Shown piece after piece: positions 22,130 to 33,703 of a stretch of 64,000 nt of DNA. The translations under genes were made by a program, and so were the position numbers. Every line of letters starts with the position of its first letter. The first letter of the stretch is position 1. The stretch lies in the NCBI GenBank assembly GCA_965112735.1, contig OZ218952.1, forward strand, positions 1,550,001 through 1,614,000, given 5' to 3'. The notes beneath the pieces were generated by a model, which was not told the DNA's origin, searched no databases, and was given only the letters and a program-made list of their open reading frames with translations. Origin of the DNA: Phaeosaccion multiseriatum (taxonomy: Eukaryota; Ochrophyta, other classes).

Positions 22130-23891
22130 TCAAACCCTGGGGTTGGAGTTGACCCTGTCCAGTTGCATGACTGGGCACACAGGGCCACACACTCCACAGT
22201 CGTTCTCCAAGTAGTAACGGTATTTGAAGCCACTTTAAAAAAGGTTCAGAGGAGAGAAGAGGAGAGGAGAGGAGAGGAGAGGGGAGGGGAGGGGAGGGAA
22301 GGAGAGGGAGGAGAGGAGAGGGGAGGGGAGGGAAGGAGAGGGGAGGGGAGGGGTTGGAAGAGGAGAGGAGCGGGGAGGAGAGGGGACAGGACCAAGCGAC
22401 GAGAGGGGATGAATGACTAGAGGAGAGGAGAAAAGATATGACAAGGTGATGATGACAAAAAGCCTGTGTTGGTGTCGCGTCCCTTCCTTCTTTGCACAGA
22501 TCCAAGCTGGCAAAGGGTGTCTGTCAACTTACCGGTACCACCAGTAGAGGGCCTTTTGACCGGCGATGATGCCCCTATTCACCCAGTTTCTGAGCACCAG
22601 CTCCACGCAGCCATGCAGGTAGGTTGCCCTCCCATCTGTGCACCGCGCAAGTAAGTGTGCAGTAGGCAGGTAATTGAGTATCAAGGAGGCAGGAGGTAAA
22701 TTGGTATTACGTGGGTGGGCAAGAAAGTATAGGGGGGGGAAAGGAAGGACTGGGGTGGGGGGAGGACTCGTCAGGACTTGTGGGGTGTCAGGTGTTAGGT
22801 GGCCTAATGAGGGCTGTACTGCAAAACTCACCCCATCCGTCTCCTTCGGGTCCGGTGCAGGGGCAGAAGTAGTTGATGAGGAAGAAGATGCGCCGGTCCG
22901 TCCATTGTGACTCGTAGTGGCACGTATCAGCCCGCCCCCCGAGCTGGAGCCTCCTGCCCTCCTCGGAAGTGTCTTCCTCCTGCCCGAGGAAGCTTTGTGG
23001 TTCGAGTGCTGCCAAAGAGCGCCTCTCGATTTGTGTCTCGTCCGCCGGCTGCTCACGCGCATTGCTGCCTTCCTTCATCAGCTTCTGAACGGAATCTCGG
23101 TGCTGCTGCTGCTCCCGCTGCTCCTCCTCTTGCTGCGGCTCCAAGATCAAGTCGTAGTCGAACATCTCGAGCATCTCCGAGATCAGGGCGTCATCTTCTT
23201 CCTCCTCCTCAGTGTAGTGGACCTCGGTGAGGTAGGAGGAGTCAAAGTAGGAGCCGTCCTTGTACGCACTGGATGGGTACCACAGGGAGGAGGGGATGGA
23301 GACGTCCACGTCCCACATGCTTTCGAAGGACTCCAGCCCGTCAGCGTTGCGGCTCGCATGCCACGCAAGGTGGCTCCACAGTCTCTCCACCTCTTCCAGA
23401 TCCTCCTCAGCCTTGACGGGGATGGAGGAAGCGGTGGTGGTGGTCATCCGAAGGAGCTCCTGGACGTCGGGCCGGAGCAGCCATTCGTCAAAGGTCGACG
23501 CAGCCCCAAAGACAGGGGGCACCAGGAGGAGACTGTCCGGCGTATCGGTGCTCCACCACGTCCTGCTTCGGCTGCTGCTGCCGACAGAGGGGCCATCCTG
23601 GTCCAGAGCCGTAATCACGTCGTGGAAGAGCTTCGTCTTGAGTGGGTGCTGTTCCGCCGTAAAGGAGAGGCTGCTCCATAAGCCGAGGACAGCAGGATCA
23701 GCGTCAAGGAGGATGCTGCCGCCCTCGAAAAGAGGACTAACGTGCTCAAGGCTCGGAACCCCTCGACGCCCCCCCTCCTCCTTGGACAGGATTTCACGCT
23801 GGAGGATCTTCTCGTCGGAGGAAGCAGCAGTAGTGACAAGTAGAGCCGCCACCGCTATGCAGCGCTGCATCGTCCTCCAATACGAGAGCAT
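22130..23891 (-). CDS. Unknown secreted acidic protein with conserved-looking Cys/aromatic C-terminus
   Basis: Three exons (23891-22832, 22635-22533, 22232-22130) join in frame (phases 1 and 2) to 421 residues. The ATG at 23891 is the first true one; a second at 23870 begins an even better signal peptide (MQRCIAVAALLVTTAASS). I do not recognise the family. The middle is acidic (EEEEEDD, Gln/Glu tracts). The C-terminal 100 or so residues, split over three exons, are rich in Cys and aromatics: CHYESQW, INYFCPC, ALYWWYRGFKYRYYLE, DCGVCGPVCPV. The exon 3 acceptor is TTTTTAAAG after a long pyrimidine run; without that exon the frame ends at TAA in the donor GTAAGT. Inference: an extracellular or endomembrane-lumen disulfide-bonded domain behind a variable linker. 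Confidence 0.72.
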
Positions 23892-24221
23892 CTCTACGTC
23901 TTTGGAGTTGTCAGCGCTCCCAAGCAACGCTGGTTAACTCCTTGGAAGGGAAAAAATCGTCCCCTTTTCCGCGGGAGAACGGCTCGAAAATCACGAAAAT
24001 CACCAACACCTGCAGTAAAGATCACAGATTGTTTGAAGTTGAGGCTAATAAGTCAATAAATAAATAATCTCTCGCACTCCGCTCTCGCATTGGCAGTGGA
24101 CAGAGGCCGACAGACGGGTAGGCAGCCTCTACACTCTTCCCTCCCTACCTCCGCCACCGCCACTGCTTCTGCTTTCTGCTGCTGTTTCCCATTCCCAGGC
24201 AACCATCCTGTCCGGGTACCC
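23892..24221. other. Spacer between two minus-strand genes
   Basis: 330 bp holding the 3' UTR of the ULK4-like gene and the promoter of the secreted-protein gene. It has a local AT-rich patch (AATAAGTCAATAAATAAATAA at about 24047) in otherwise GC-rich surroundings. Confidence 0.5.
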
Positions 24222-26113
24222 TTACTGAGAGCGCCGTGACACGCCCTGGAGAGTGCTCAGAAGAGAGAACAGCAGTTCCTCCTCCTCCTTCTCTTCCTCT
24301 TCCTCTTCCTCTCCATCCTGCTGCCCCCCTGCTGCAGCGGCTGACGCCCTCTCCGAGTGAAGCCCCGCCTCTTCGCGCAAAGTACCCTTTCTACTCCCAA
24401 CACAACCGCCACCACCACCACCACCACCATCACCACCCTTCCTCCTCTCCTCCACGGCCTTGGCAAGCCCCTCGCACACCGCTGAGAGGTGTTGCAGCAG
24501 GGGCGGGGTGCACGCTCGCTGCCTCACCGCCACGCACTCGCTTCGGATCAAGCCCTGCGCAAACCCGACCACCTCCCGCAGAGGCAAAGAGGGAGGGCAC
24601 CTCCTCGTCCGGACCATGCTGCTGGAGGAAACCTGCTCTCCTTGCTCTCCTTCTCCGTCCACTGCCGTGGCCCGGCCTCCTCTGTATCTGCCCCCTGTCC
24701 CTGCCCCTGTGCCCTGCTCGTGCACGCGCTCCTGCTGTATCACCAACTGCTGCTGCTGCTGCTGCTGCTGCTGCCGAGGTGCCTTCAGACGCTCAGCCAC
24801 TGCCGCAGCGCTGTGAATGGCCGCCTCCACCAAACCGTCCGCCAAGAGCAGGGTGCACGACAGCAGGTAACGGCGGCTGGATGACAGGCTGCCGTCCGCT
24901 GCCACCTGGGTGAGGGGCGTGAAGAGCCGAGAGAGAAAGAAAGAGAATGGACGGACGGTGAGGGGGTGAGAGAGGAGACCAGAGAGGGAGACAAGAGACA
25001 TTCTACTGCCATCGCAATACACACGGACCTCGCTACTGGACCAGCTGCTCCTCGTTAGCTGCCATACACGGCTCTGCACCACCGACAGCAGCAGCCGCCA
25101 AGGAGGAAGCTCCGACTTCGTCGCCTTTGGGAGAGCTGTGGAGAGGACAGCTGCGGGTCGGGCCCGGCACACGAGGTTAAGACAGAGAGCCGCCTTCGAC
25201 TCGAGTAGGGGAGTCTGGTGTTGGGGCATGGAGATGCGGTGCCGGGTGGGATGAATGATTACGTGATTGGGTTGATCGGTCGATGGGGCCGACCGATAGT
25301 GGAGGTATTGTGCAGATATTTATACATCGGGAGGGGAGGCAGGCAGGCAGGCCGGGGAATGGAGAGCAGAGGGGCGGTGAGAGGGAGAGGGGCGGAGGCC
25401 GGGTGGGTTGGGAGGCAAATCGATAGGGTGCGGATGGGCATGATCGAAGCGACCTGCAGGGGCATGTGGGAAAGGAAGATGCTGCTGCTCCTGCTGCTGC
25501 TGTATCACCAACGGTTGCACGTACCCGACCGTGTTGCGTGCACTCCAACAGCCTAGGCAGGAGCAAAGGGGAGCTCATCACTTCCGCTCGCACAACCCAA
25601 AGAGGAGACAGCGGCGGCGGCGAGCTTGGAGGTGGGGTCAGCTTCTTGCCTTCCAACTACGGCACCGACACCACCCGGGGATAGAGGGGGGGAGGGAAGA
25701 ACGGAGAGAGGGAGCGCGAGAGGAAGCAGTTGAGCGACAAATATGCTAAAGTGGGGGGGGGGTGGTGAGAGCCAGAGATTGACTCGACACAAGGACACAA
25801 ACACAGCCCTTACCGCCCTCCAGTCCGGGCCTCCGTAGAGCAAGACGAGATTCAGCACTCTGAGGAAAGCGACTCGCGTCTTGGGCGGGCAGGAGGGGCG
25901 CAAAGCCTCCAAGGCAGTGAGCACCGCTCCTTCCTCACCCATGACCTGTGAGCGAAAGGAAGAGGGAGAAAGGGAGGGACGCCTGTTTGTATGCCCTATA
26001 CCGCCACCTCTTGTTTGACCACTAGCAACTCCCCCACAAGAAGCAATCTCATCCATCACTCACCTGCGCAACGAGCTCCACTCCCTTGACGAGGCCCAAA
26101 GGCCTCCAAGGCA

Positions 26114-26151
<38 letters not shown>

Positions 26152-28405
26152 GCTGGCACATCAGGCCCCCTCCCTTCCTCCTTCTCCTCCTCCTCCTCAT
26201 CCTCCTCCTCTCGCCGGTCCAGAATTGCACGGAAAAACAGATGCGAGAGAGCCGATGCCGCCGCGCTGCGTAACGGTTGGTCTGCCCCCTTCTTCCGTTC
26301 ACCCCCCTCCCCTCCCTCTACCGCCGCCTCCTCCGCCACCCTCAGCAGTCTTGTGGCCACCCCTCTACACACGAAGGGGGCGGCCTGCCGGGGAGTGGCC
26401 TGACCAGGGGCGAGCACGTTCTCCAGGGCAAGGGCGGCGTAGTGCTGGAGGACGTTGTCGTCCCCGTAACTGTCGAAACGGTCACTGCAACACAAACAGG
26501 GGCTTGTGGTTGCCAGACAGCGACAGTGACGGTGACAGAAGCACCGCAGGATGGTGTGCAGCACCGCCGGAGGGAGGACCCATCCGGAGTCTGTGGAGGG
26601 GAGGGGAGGGGAGGGGGGGAGAGGGTTGGAGGGTTGGGGTGGAGGAGTAATCAGTAAGTAGAGCAGTTGGTACCATACACACTCTTCCAGAGAGAAAAGA
26701 AAAGAAGATGAAAGAACGAGGGCAAGCCGCTCCTTCTGCTGAACACCCCAACCACCAACGACCCGAAACCGCAACCATCACCGACCCGAAACCGCAACTG
26801 CAACTGACCTGCCGTCGACTGACCTCCTCCACTCACTACATGAGAAGCATGCTCGTTCTCTTTATCCTCGAATCGGCCCCCTCCACTGCCATCCTCCTGG
26901 CCCTCACGTCCGTCGTACTCCTGCCGCTGTGTCACCAACTGCTGGTGCTGGTGCTGGTGCTGGTGCTGCTCCCCCTCCTCCTCCTCCTCCTCCTCCTCCT
27001 CCTCCTCGTCCTCCTCCTCCTCCTCCTCCTCCTTGTTCTGTGTGGCGATGTAAAAGACGAGTTCGCCGAGCGCCGCCATCGCACAGCGCCGCGTCTCCAG
27101 CGGAACGGCCGTCGTCTTCGACTTCTCCTTGCCCAAAGTGCTGTCCCCATGCACGAGCGACACGAGCGTTAGAAGCAACCCGTCCTCCGCCTGTATCACC
27201 AACTGCTTGTCCTGCTGGTGCTGCGGCGGCCTCGCGAGCCCGTGCCAATCGGCTCCTGAGGCTCCACTGTTTGAATAGTTCCCCCGCTGCCGCAGACGTG
27301 TGCCGCTGCTGCTGCTGCTGCGGCTTCCAACTGTGACTCTGCTTCTGCGGCCAGTACGAGTGTCAGGAGCGATGAAGTGCGCGTGCCTCACCATGAGGCC
27401 CAAGAGAGAGGCGAGGGCGTAGCCCAGAGGCGAGCAAGCGTAGAGCCGGAGCCGCGAGAGAAGCAGACTGGCCAAGGGGCGGTTGATGAGCAGCGTTGCC
27501 AGGGACGCATCGGCTGAGGACCATGCATGCGGAGTAGCAAGGAGTAATGGAGAGAAAAGGGTTTTGTTAATGAAGTACATGTTTTTTCCCCCCACTCTTC
27601 CCCAAACACTCACTCACTCACGCACGAGCTCTCATCACGCACTTTCACAAACTCCCTCCCTCCCTCACTCCCTCCCTCCCTCCCTCACTCACTCACTCAT
27701 CCACTCACTCACTCACATGCCAGGCTGCACAGATAGGCAGCGATGCTGCCCATCATGACTTGGGCCTGGGCCGCTTCGAAGGCGCTGTGCACCTCTTGGA
27801 GGAAGCTCAAGGCCTCGGGCTGAGGGGCCACACAGGACGGGGCATGGGACAGGTATATGGGCAGAGCAGGGTAGGGGTACATGGGCAGGGCAGGGTAGAG
27901 GTACATGAGTAGGGTAGGGTAGAGGTGTACGGGTAGGGTAGGGGTGTATGGGTAGGGCAGGGCAGGGTAGAGGTGTACGGGTAGGGCAGGGTAGAGGTAC
28001 ATGGGTAGGGCATGGGACAGGTACATGGTGCAGGGCTGGGCAGGGGAAGGGCAGACAAGCCACGTAGACAAACAAGCAAGCACCCACACACTCTGCATAG
28101 GCAAAAGTAAGTGCACAGGAATGCTTAGCAAATGTAAAGGAGTGCTTCACTGACCTTCCGCATTGCTGCCACCTCCTCCCGCGGCCTGGCCGGGAAGGGG
28201 AGGGGCAACTGCGACGAGTGGTGGTACGGAAGGGGAGGACCCTGCTCAATGGCGCGGTTGCCCACGAGGGGCTTTGCCTGACGACATGTCCGCACGGAGG
28301 CAAGGCGGAGAGAAGGAGGGGGGGAAGGAGGGAGGGTGTGAGACTGTGAGGCTGTGCGGCTCGTGTTTACAGCCACATATTGTTAAGAACACACGCATGG
28401 ACACG

Positions 28406-28442
<37 letters not shown>

Positions 28443-29247
28443 CCTCTTTCTCTCCCCTCTCACACACTCATGTACACACCCGCTTGTCGCTGGTGTGCAG
28501 GAGTAGTTTTGTGATGGCCAAGCTCCCCGCCCTCGACCTTGCCGCTGCTGCTAAGGCATCCCTCGATGGAGGAGTCCAAGGAACGCTCTCTCTCTCTGCC
28601 GTGTTCGGGGTGGCGCATCGTTGTCGTGATTGTCGTGATTGCGTCGTTCTCTCCTCCGGTGTGACTACTCGTACTGGCACTGGAGCCACTCGTGGCCGCG
28701 GTGGTGGTGTAACGTCCACCCCACTCGGCGGACTTGGCTCCTCCTCTTCCTCCTCCTTCTCGGTGGCATCCGATAAAGACAAATCCGACAGGTCAAGCGC
28801 CTCGACCTTGTCCACTTCGATGAGGTGTGTGCGCCTCGTCCCTGGGTCTTGGTCTCTGCTTGGATCTCGGCCTCGGTGTCCATCACAGTCTCTGCTCGGC
28901 CCTTCTACTGTGGCTCTACTCCTTGTTCTTTGACTTGTAAGACCACCTGGTTGTGCTCTCCCTGCCCGTAGTAGCGGCCCCGCCTCCTCTCCACCGCCGC
29001 CACGGGCAGCGGCAGCAGTTGGTACGATCGCCGTGCTAGTGCCAGTCGAGCTGATGTCTCTACGACTGCTGCCAGCTGTGACTCTGCTGCTGATGCTGCC
29101 GCTCCCCATATGACTGCTGCTTCTTCTGCTGCGGCTCCGGGCCTCAGGCGTGGCTATGACGGCAGAATCACATCCCCCTTCCCATGCCCGCTCCTTCCCT
29201 CTCTCCTCCTTCCACCATCCGTTGCCGCCACCGCTGCCGTTCCTACC

Positions 29248-29291
<44 letters not shown>

Positions 29292-32200
29292 TGCGGCTGC
29301 TGCCCACATGACTGCTGCTACTGCCCGTACGACTGCTGTTGCTGCTGCGCTCGTCGAGGTCGTCGTGCTCCCCCCCCACGTGGACCGGGGCATTGCGATG
29401 GCCTATCCTCCCTTTAGCCCCTTCTCGGAAGCCCTCCTCCTCGCCTGGAAAGCCTCGGCCCTGAGGGTCTCCTCCTCCTCTTCCTCCTCCCTTCTCGCGA
29501 GTGTAGGGTGGTGAGAGTCGCGTCGCGCCCGTCGTCGCCACAAGTCGAGGGGGTTTCTGCAGTTCGGACTTGTCCATGTCTGAGGGACGAGGTCTCCTCT
29601 TCCCCCTCCGCTCCGTCCTCAGCGGGGTCACGACGTGAGGAGGCTTGCTTTGCCCCCCTTCTTTGCGCTCTCGCTCTCGCTCTCGCTGCTGCTGCTGCTC
29701 TTGATCTGGCTCCATCTCTCCTCTCCCTGCTTTCTCTGCTCGTCGTCCTTCTTCTCCTCTCGCAAGTGATGGTGAGAATCTCGTCTGACCCCCCCCCCCT
29801 CCCGTGCTTCCTCCTCCTCCTCCTCCTCCTCCTCCTCCTCCTCCTCCTCCTCCTCCTCCTCCTCCTCCTGTCCTGCCTCCCTCTTCTTCTCCCTGTGGGG
29901 TCCCTCCTGCTCCCACCCCATCGCCCCTTTCGTTCGATGGCCCTGATCGCCAGTCCTCGCCTTTCCTAATGCTTGCCTCAAAGAGAGGCTGAGCAGGCAT
30001 CTAAAACAACAAGCAAAAAAAGAAGCCGCAACCACGAAGCATGTCGTCGTGAGGTGTACACAAGCAAAAAAAAGAGAACACATACGTAAGTACACGTAAG
30101 TACACGTAAGTAGTGAACGAAAAGCGTCCGGTACCATGCCTCCTCCAGCTCCTTCTCGTGTCGGTCGAAATAATGTCATCCACTCTCTCCCTCCATCCCT
30201 TCCTCCCTCCTTCCCTTCCTTCCTTGCCCCCCCTCCCCGTTCCTCCCTCATTCCCTCCCTCGCTCGTAACACCCACCCCAATGTCTATGGGAAGGGCGAC
30301 GTCCATCCAGAAGGGGTGTCGCAAGAGTTCCGGCCACGTTGGGCGCTCCCCCGCGTCCTTTGCGAGCAACCACCTGAGGAGGGAGGTAGAGCGAGAGCGA
30401 GTGCGAGCGGGTGGGAGAGAGAGAGAGAGCGCGCAAGGGAGAGAGGGAGAGGAAGCGTGAGGGTGTGTGTGAGAAAGAGAGACAGAGCATTGCAGCACAA
30501 AAGAGGGAACTTCCCTTCTAAGATACGGAGAGAATACGGCCCCAGTGAGCTCAAGTGAAGTCAAGCCAAGTGGGTCAATGTTTTGCGAACTGAGGAGAGG
30601 GCCCGTCGCTGGAAATGCATATTATCTCTCCCCCCACTTACTGCAAGACATCAACGCAGTCCTCCCCCAGAGAGGCGTCTCCAACCCTCCCCTGTGCGAG
30701 GCCCGGCGGCTCCTCAAAGGAGATGGCCTGCACCAGAGCCTGTCCCACAGGGGATGGCAGCCGATGGACCACACGCCACACCCAAGGGGAGAGCGTCGCG
30801 GAAGGAAGATGAGCGTGCTTGAGTTTAGGAAGTGCAGTACAGTGAAGAGGAGTCTTCGGTGATAGTATGATGAAGCTTGACCAACCCTGCCGCCACCACG
30901 CCTTCTCTCTCTCTTCTCCTATTCCTCTACTTCCATTTTTTGCACATCTCTTCCTCCCTCTCCATGAACCCCACACTTCTCACCCCCCCCCTCCTCGCTC
31001 CTACCTACCACACACACGCACACACACGCACACACCTTGAGACTCTCGGCTTGGAAGGGGAGCCTCCCCGTGCTGAGCTCAAACAGCGTGCAGCCCAGGG
31101 CCCACAAGTCGCTGGAGAAGCTGTGAATCACCTCCACGCCTGCTTCGTCTGTGTGTGTGTGTGTGTCCTGGAGGTCTTCTCTTCTCTCTGCAGCAGAGAA
31201 GAGCTCTGGTGCCATATAGCTGGAGGTGCCTCTCGAGCGGCGGCTGTTGCTGCTGCTGGCGCCTACCGTACGGAGAAGGGGAAGCAGTTTCGTGTGGCGA
31301 CACAAACAGAAGACCCAGGCCAAGTCGTACGTAGGTGCGTGCATGCGTGCGTGCGCGCGTGCGTGCGTGCGTGCAAGTAGTGAGAGGCGAATGGAAGTCG
31401 AGTCAGAGTCGTTGGGTATATACGAGGTAAGTAAGGACGGGGACGGGGAGGCGGGCGAGAAGCAAGAGTATTTCGATACCAACGCGGCACGGAGAAATAT
31501 TCACTACTTCGTTCTCCTCACCCCCCACCCCATCCCCCCCCCCATCTTTCCCTCCTTCGCCCCCTCACCCTTGCTATGCCGCCCTCGTCCTCCTCCTCCT
31601 CCTCCTCCTCCTCCTCCTCCTCCTCTAGGGACGTTCCTCGCCAAGCCGAAACCGCAGAGCTTGAGCACGCCTTGCTCGTTTAAAAGAACGTTGGCGGGTC
31701 TGACGTCGCAGTGCAGGAGGGACAAGGAGTGCACGTACTGCACACCTGCTCCATCGATCCACACGTCCACCCCAGGGCGACAGCAGCAGGAACAGTAACA
31801 AGCACATGGCGCACGACGCGCACAGGCGAGAGAGAGAGAGAGAGCGAGAGAGGGAGAGCGAGACAGAGAGAGAGGGAGGGAGAGCAAGAGAGGGAGAGGG
31901 AGAGAGAGAGCAAACAGGAGGCAAGAGAATGGATGTTGGTAGGTGGGTAGATAGGTATTGGAGAAGGAGGGGAGGGGAAGGTGGCAGTATCTTCTGTAAG
32001 TGTTTTCTGAAAGGTGCTTCTATACGTACGTATACCGATCTTCAACCTGTCCTCCTCCTACGCTTGCGTGCACATGTATACCGTACAGCTGACCCAACCC
32101 CGCCTCCCTCACCACCCCTACCCAGCATCAGCAGCAGCAGCAGCAGGCTAGCCAAGCGGTGGAAGGTATGCCCCAACGCACCTGCGAGCAGGTCCGCGCC

Positions 32201-33063
32201 GAACAGCCGCACGGATGCTTCCGGCTCACGGCCGTCCTGCAGCAGACGGGAGGGGGGCTTGTAAGGGAATGATGGCAGTGGTGCCGACAGCGGCAACAGC
32301 AGCAGGCCAAAGGGTGTGCGCGATTCGCGACTCGAGGCTCACTCTCCTCCCCTCTGCTATTCGAGCAATCGACATCCTGCCGCAAACTGTACAAAATGAA
32401 CGACGTAGTATAGTAAGAAACGAACTGACCTGGCGAAGGAGGCTCCGCAAGTCCCCGCCCGTACAGTACTCCAGTACCAGCCACACGCTGTTGCGAGTCT
32501 CGTGCCTGAGGGCCAGGGGGGGGGGGGAGACGACGGGACGCGAGGCAGAGAGAAGGAAATATGTTTCGTAACGTTCTGGCGGCGCAAGGGCAACTGCTTG
32601 TGACCCCAGGAAACTGCTGCTGCTGGGGATTCCAACACAATCGACGTTGGTGCCCATGAAGTTCAACGACAGGCGTAAGACGTACCACTCGTAGAGCTTG
32701 AGGACGTTTGGCGAGTCGAGCTTCCCCAAGATCGTCAGCTCGGCGGTCATCTCGTCGCGCGAAAGCGAAGACTTCCCCACCTTCTTTAGGGCAACGTACT
32801 CTATCTCCTTCTTGGCTCGGCCTTTGAAAACCTGATCAGCGGAGGAGGGAAGAAGACTGGTGAGAACTCTCTCTCTCTCTTTCTCTCGCGTCTCTCTCTA
32901 TTTTTTTCCCCCTGTTCTTCATTCCTTGCCCTTCCCGACGGTGGTCCCAAGGCCAACCGCAATGATGCAACGTAGGGCTCAATCAGCTTTCGATCACCAT
33001 ACGCCTTTGCACCTGCGAGTGTCGCCCCCGTCCGATCTCCGAGTAGATGTGGAAGTTGTCCAT
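24222..33063 (-). CDS. ULK4/RUNKEL-family pseudokinase with C-terminal HEAT-like repeats
   Basis: Sixteen exons: 33063-33013, 32831-32686, 32505-32430, 32236-32182, 31745-31569, 31262-31036, 30739-30642, 30373-30277, 30000-28480, 28277-28155, 27819-27717, 27513-26809, 26590-26064, 25945-25814, 25214-25029, 24905-24222, giving 1,635 residues. An alternative donor at 26824 gives 1,630. The kinase domain is the ULK4/RUNKEL type: IGRGRHSQVFKGR, Lys33 in YVALKK, WLVLEYCTGGDL, MAPE (185-188), ERPTWPELLRHPFW. HRD reads HCD (121-123) and DFG reads GFG (141-143), so the Mg-binding Asp is lost, and a poly-Gly run sits in the activation segment. Exon 9 encodes about 500 disordered Ser/Arg/Gly-rich residues; the rest resembles HEAT/ARM repeats. 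Relatives act at microtubules and in cytokinesis or cilia without needing kinase activity. The 24905/25029 intron is frame-neutral and less certain. Confidence 0.87.
29808..29870. repeat. CTC/GAG triplet run inside exon 9 of the ULK4-like gene
   Basis: About 20 triplets. In the coding frame (minus strand) it is (GGA)n, encoding a poly-Gly stretch in the disordered linker of the pseudokinase. Confidence 0.85.
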
Positions 33064-33583
33064 CGTCCGACTACTCGTAAACAAAAACAAAATGGTCGCT
33101 CACAGGAGCTGCAACGCTCTCATCGCCCTATGAAGAGCCTCTCCTTCACATCATACTTGTCGCGGGGAGTGGGACCAAGCACCTGACGGGAAGGAGTAGA
33201 GTAGGAGTGGTTGATTTAGGCCTGAAGGGGCCAAATCAAACAAAAAGCAGTTTGAGGGCGAGCGATTTGAAACTAAAACTGAATCCTTGAGGGAGCCGCA
33301 GCAAGCAAAAGACAAAAGGAAAAGCGAAAAGGCAAGCAAGCAACAGCATCAGGCCACAGTAATTGCCACATACTCCGTCTTCTCCCCTCCCTGATTATCG
33401 TCGCCCTCCATGGGCCCCTCTCTCCTCTCTACCTTCCTCGTCTCACCTCTCTCCCTTTCTTCCTTGATCCCTTACCCGCCACCTTTCCCCTTTCCCTCTC
33501 CCTTCAATTGGACCAACACTGATCGCAGGAACAGAGCGAGTTGGAAGGGCAGTGAAGCGGCAGCCGCGGCGTTGCGTCCAACC
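33064..33583. promoter_or_regulatory. Divergent promoter region of the ULK4-like gene and OST4
   Basis: 520 bp between divergent starts. A pyrimidine-rich stretch ending TGATCGCAG at 33529 looks like an acceptor, so OST4 probably has a 5' UTR intron. No core promoter element is clear. Confidence 0.5.
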
Positions 33584-33703
33584 ATGAGCATGGAGCTTGA
33601 TGCGCACCTCTCCCAGTTCGTCAACGTGCTGGGGGTGGTCATCTTTGTGAGCATCGTGGTCTACCACTACATCACGGCCAGGCGTAAGGACTTGGAGGTA
33701 TAG
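33584..33703 (+). CDS. OST4: Oligosaccharyltransferase 4-kDa subunit (OST4)
   Basis: A 39-residue single-pass membrane protein: MSMELDAHLSQFVNVLGVV, then IFVSIVVYHYITARRKDLEV. It matches the OST4 pattern of a short lumenal N-terminus, a helix containing NxLGV and LYHY-like residues (here NVLGVV and VYHY), and a short charged tail. OST4 stabilises the STT3-OST3/6 part of the ER oligosaccharyltransferase that N-glycosylates proteins. Length agrees with the family (36-40 residues). The ATG at 33584 is in context ACCATGA; a second in-frame ATG two codons on would also work. The frame is open upstream, but that part is likely 5' UTR. Confidence 0.9.
   Translation: MSMELDAHLSQFVNVLGVVIFVSIVVYHYITARRKDLEV

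Noticed and set aside
25525-25552. Possible extra 28-nt exon (LLECTQHGR) of the ULK4-like gene
   Set aside because: It has a fair acceptor (CCTAG) and a strong donor (GTACGT), but 28 nt breaks the frame between exons 14 and 15, which join perfectly without it. It could be a frame-shifting alternative exon.
26484-26529. Possible 46-nt intron in exon 13 of the ULK4-like gene
   Set aside because: The Cys/Arg-rich stretch looks intron-like and ends TGTTGCAG, but every donor upstream gives a length not divisible by three, and reading through keeps the frame.
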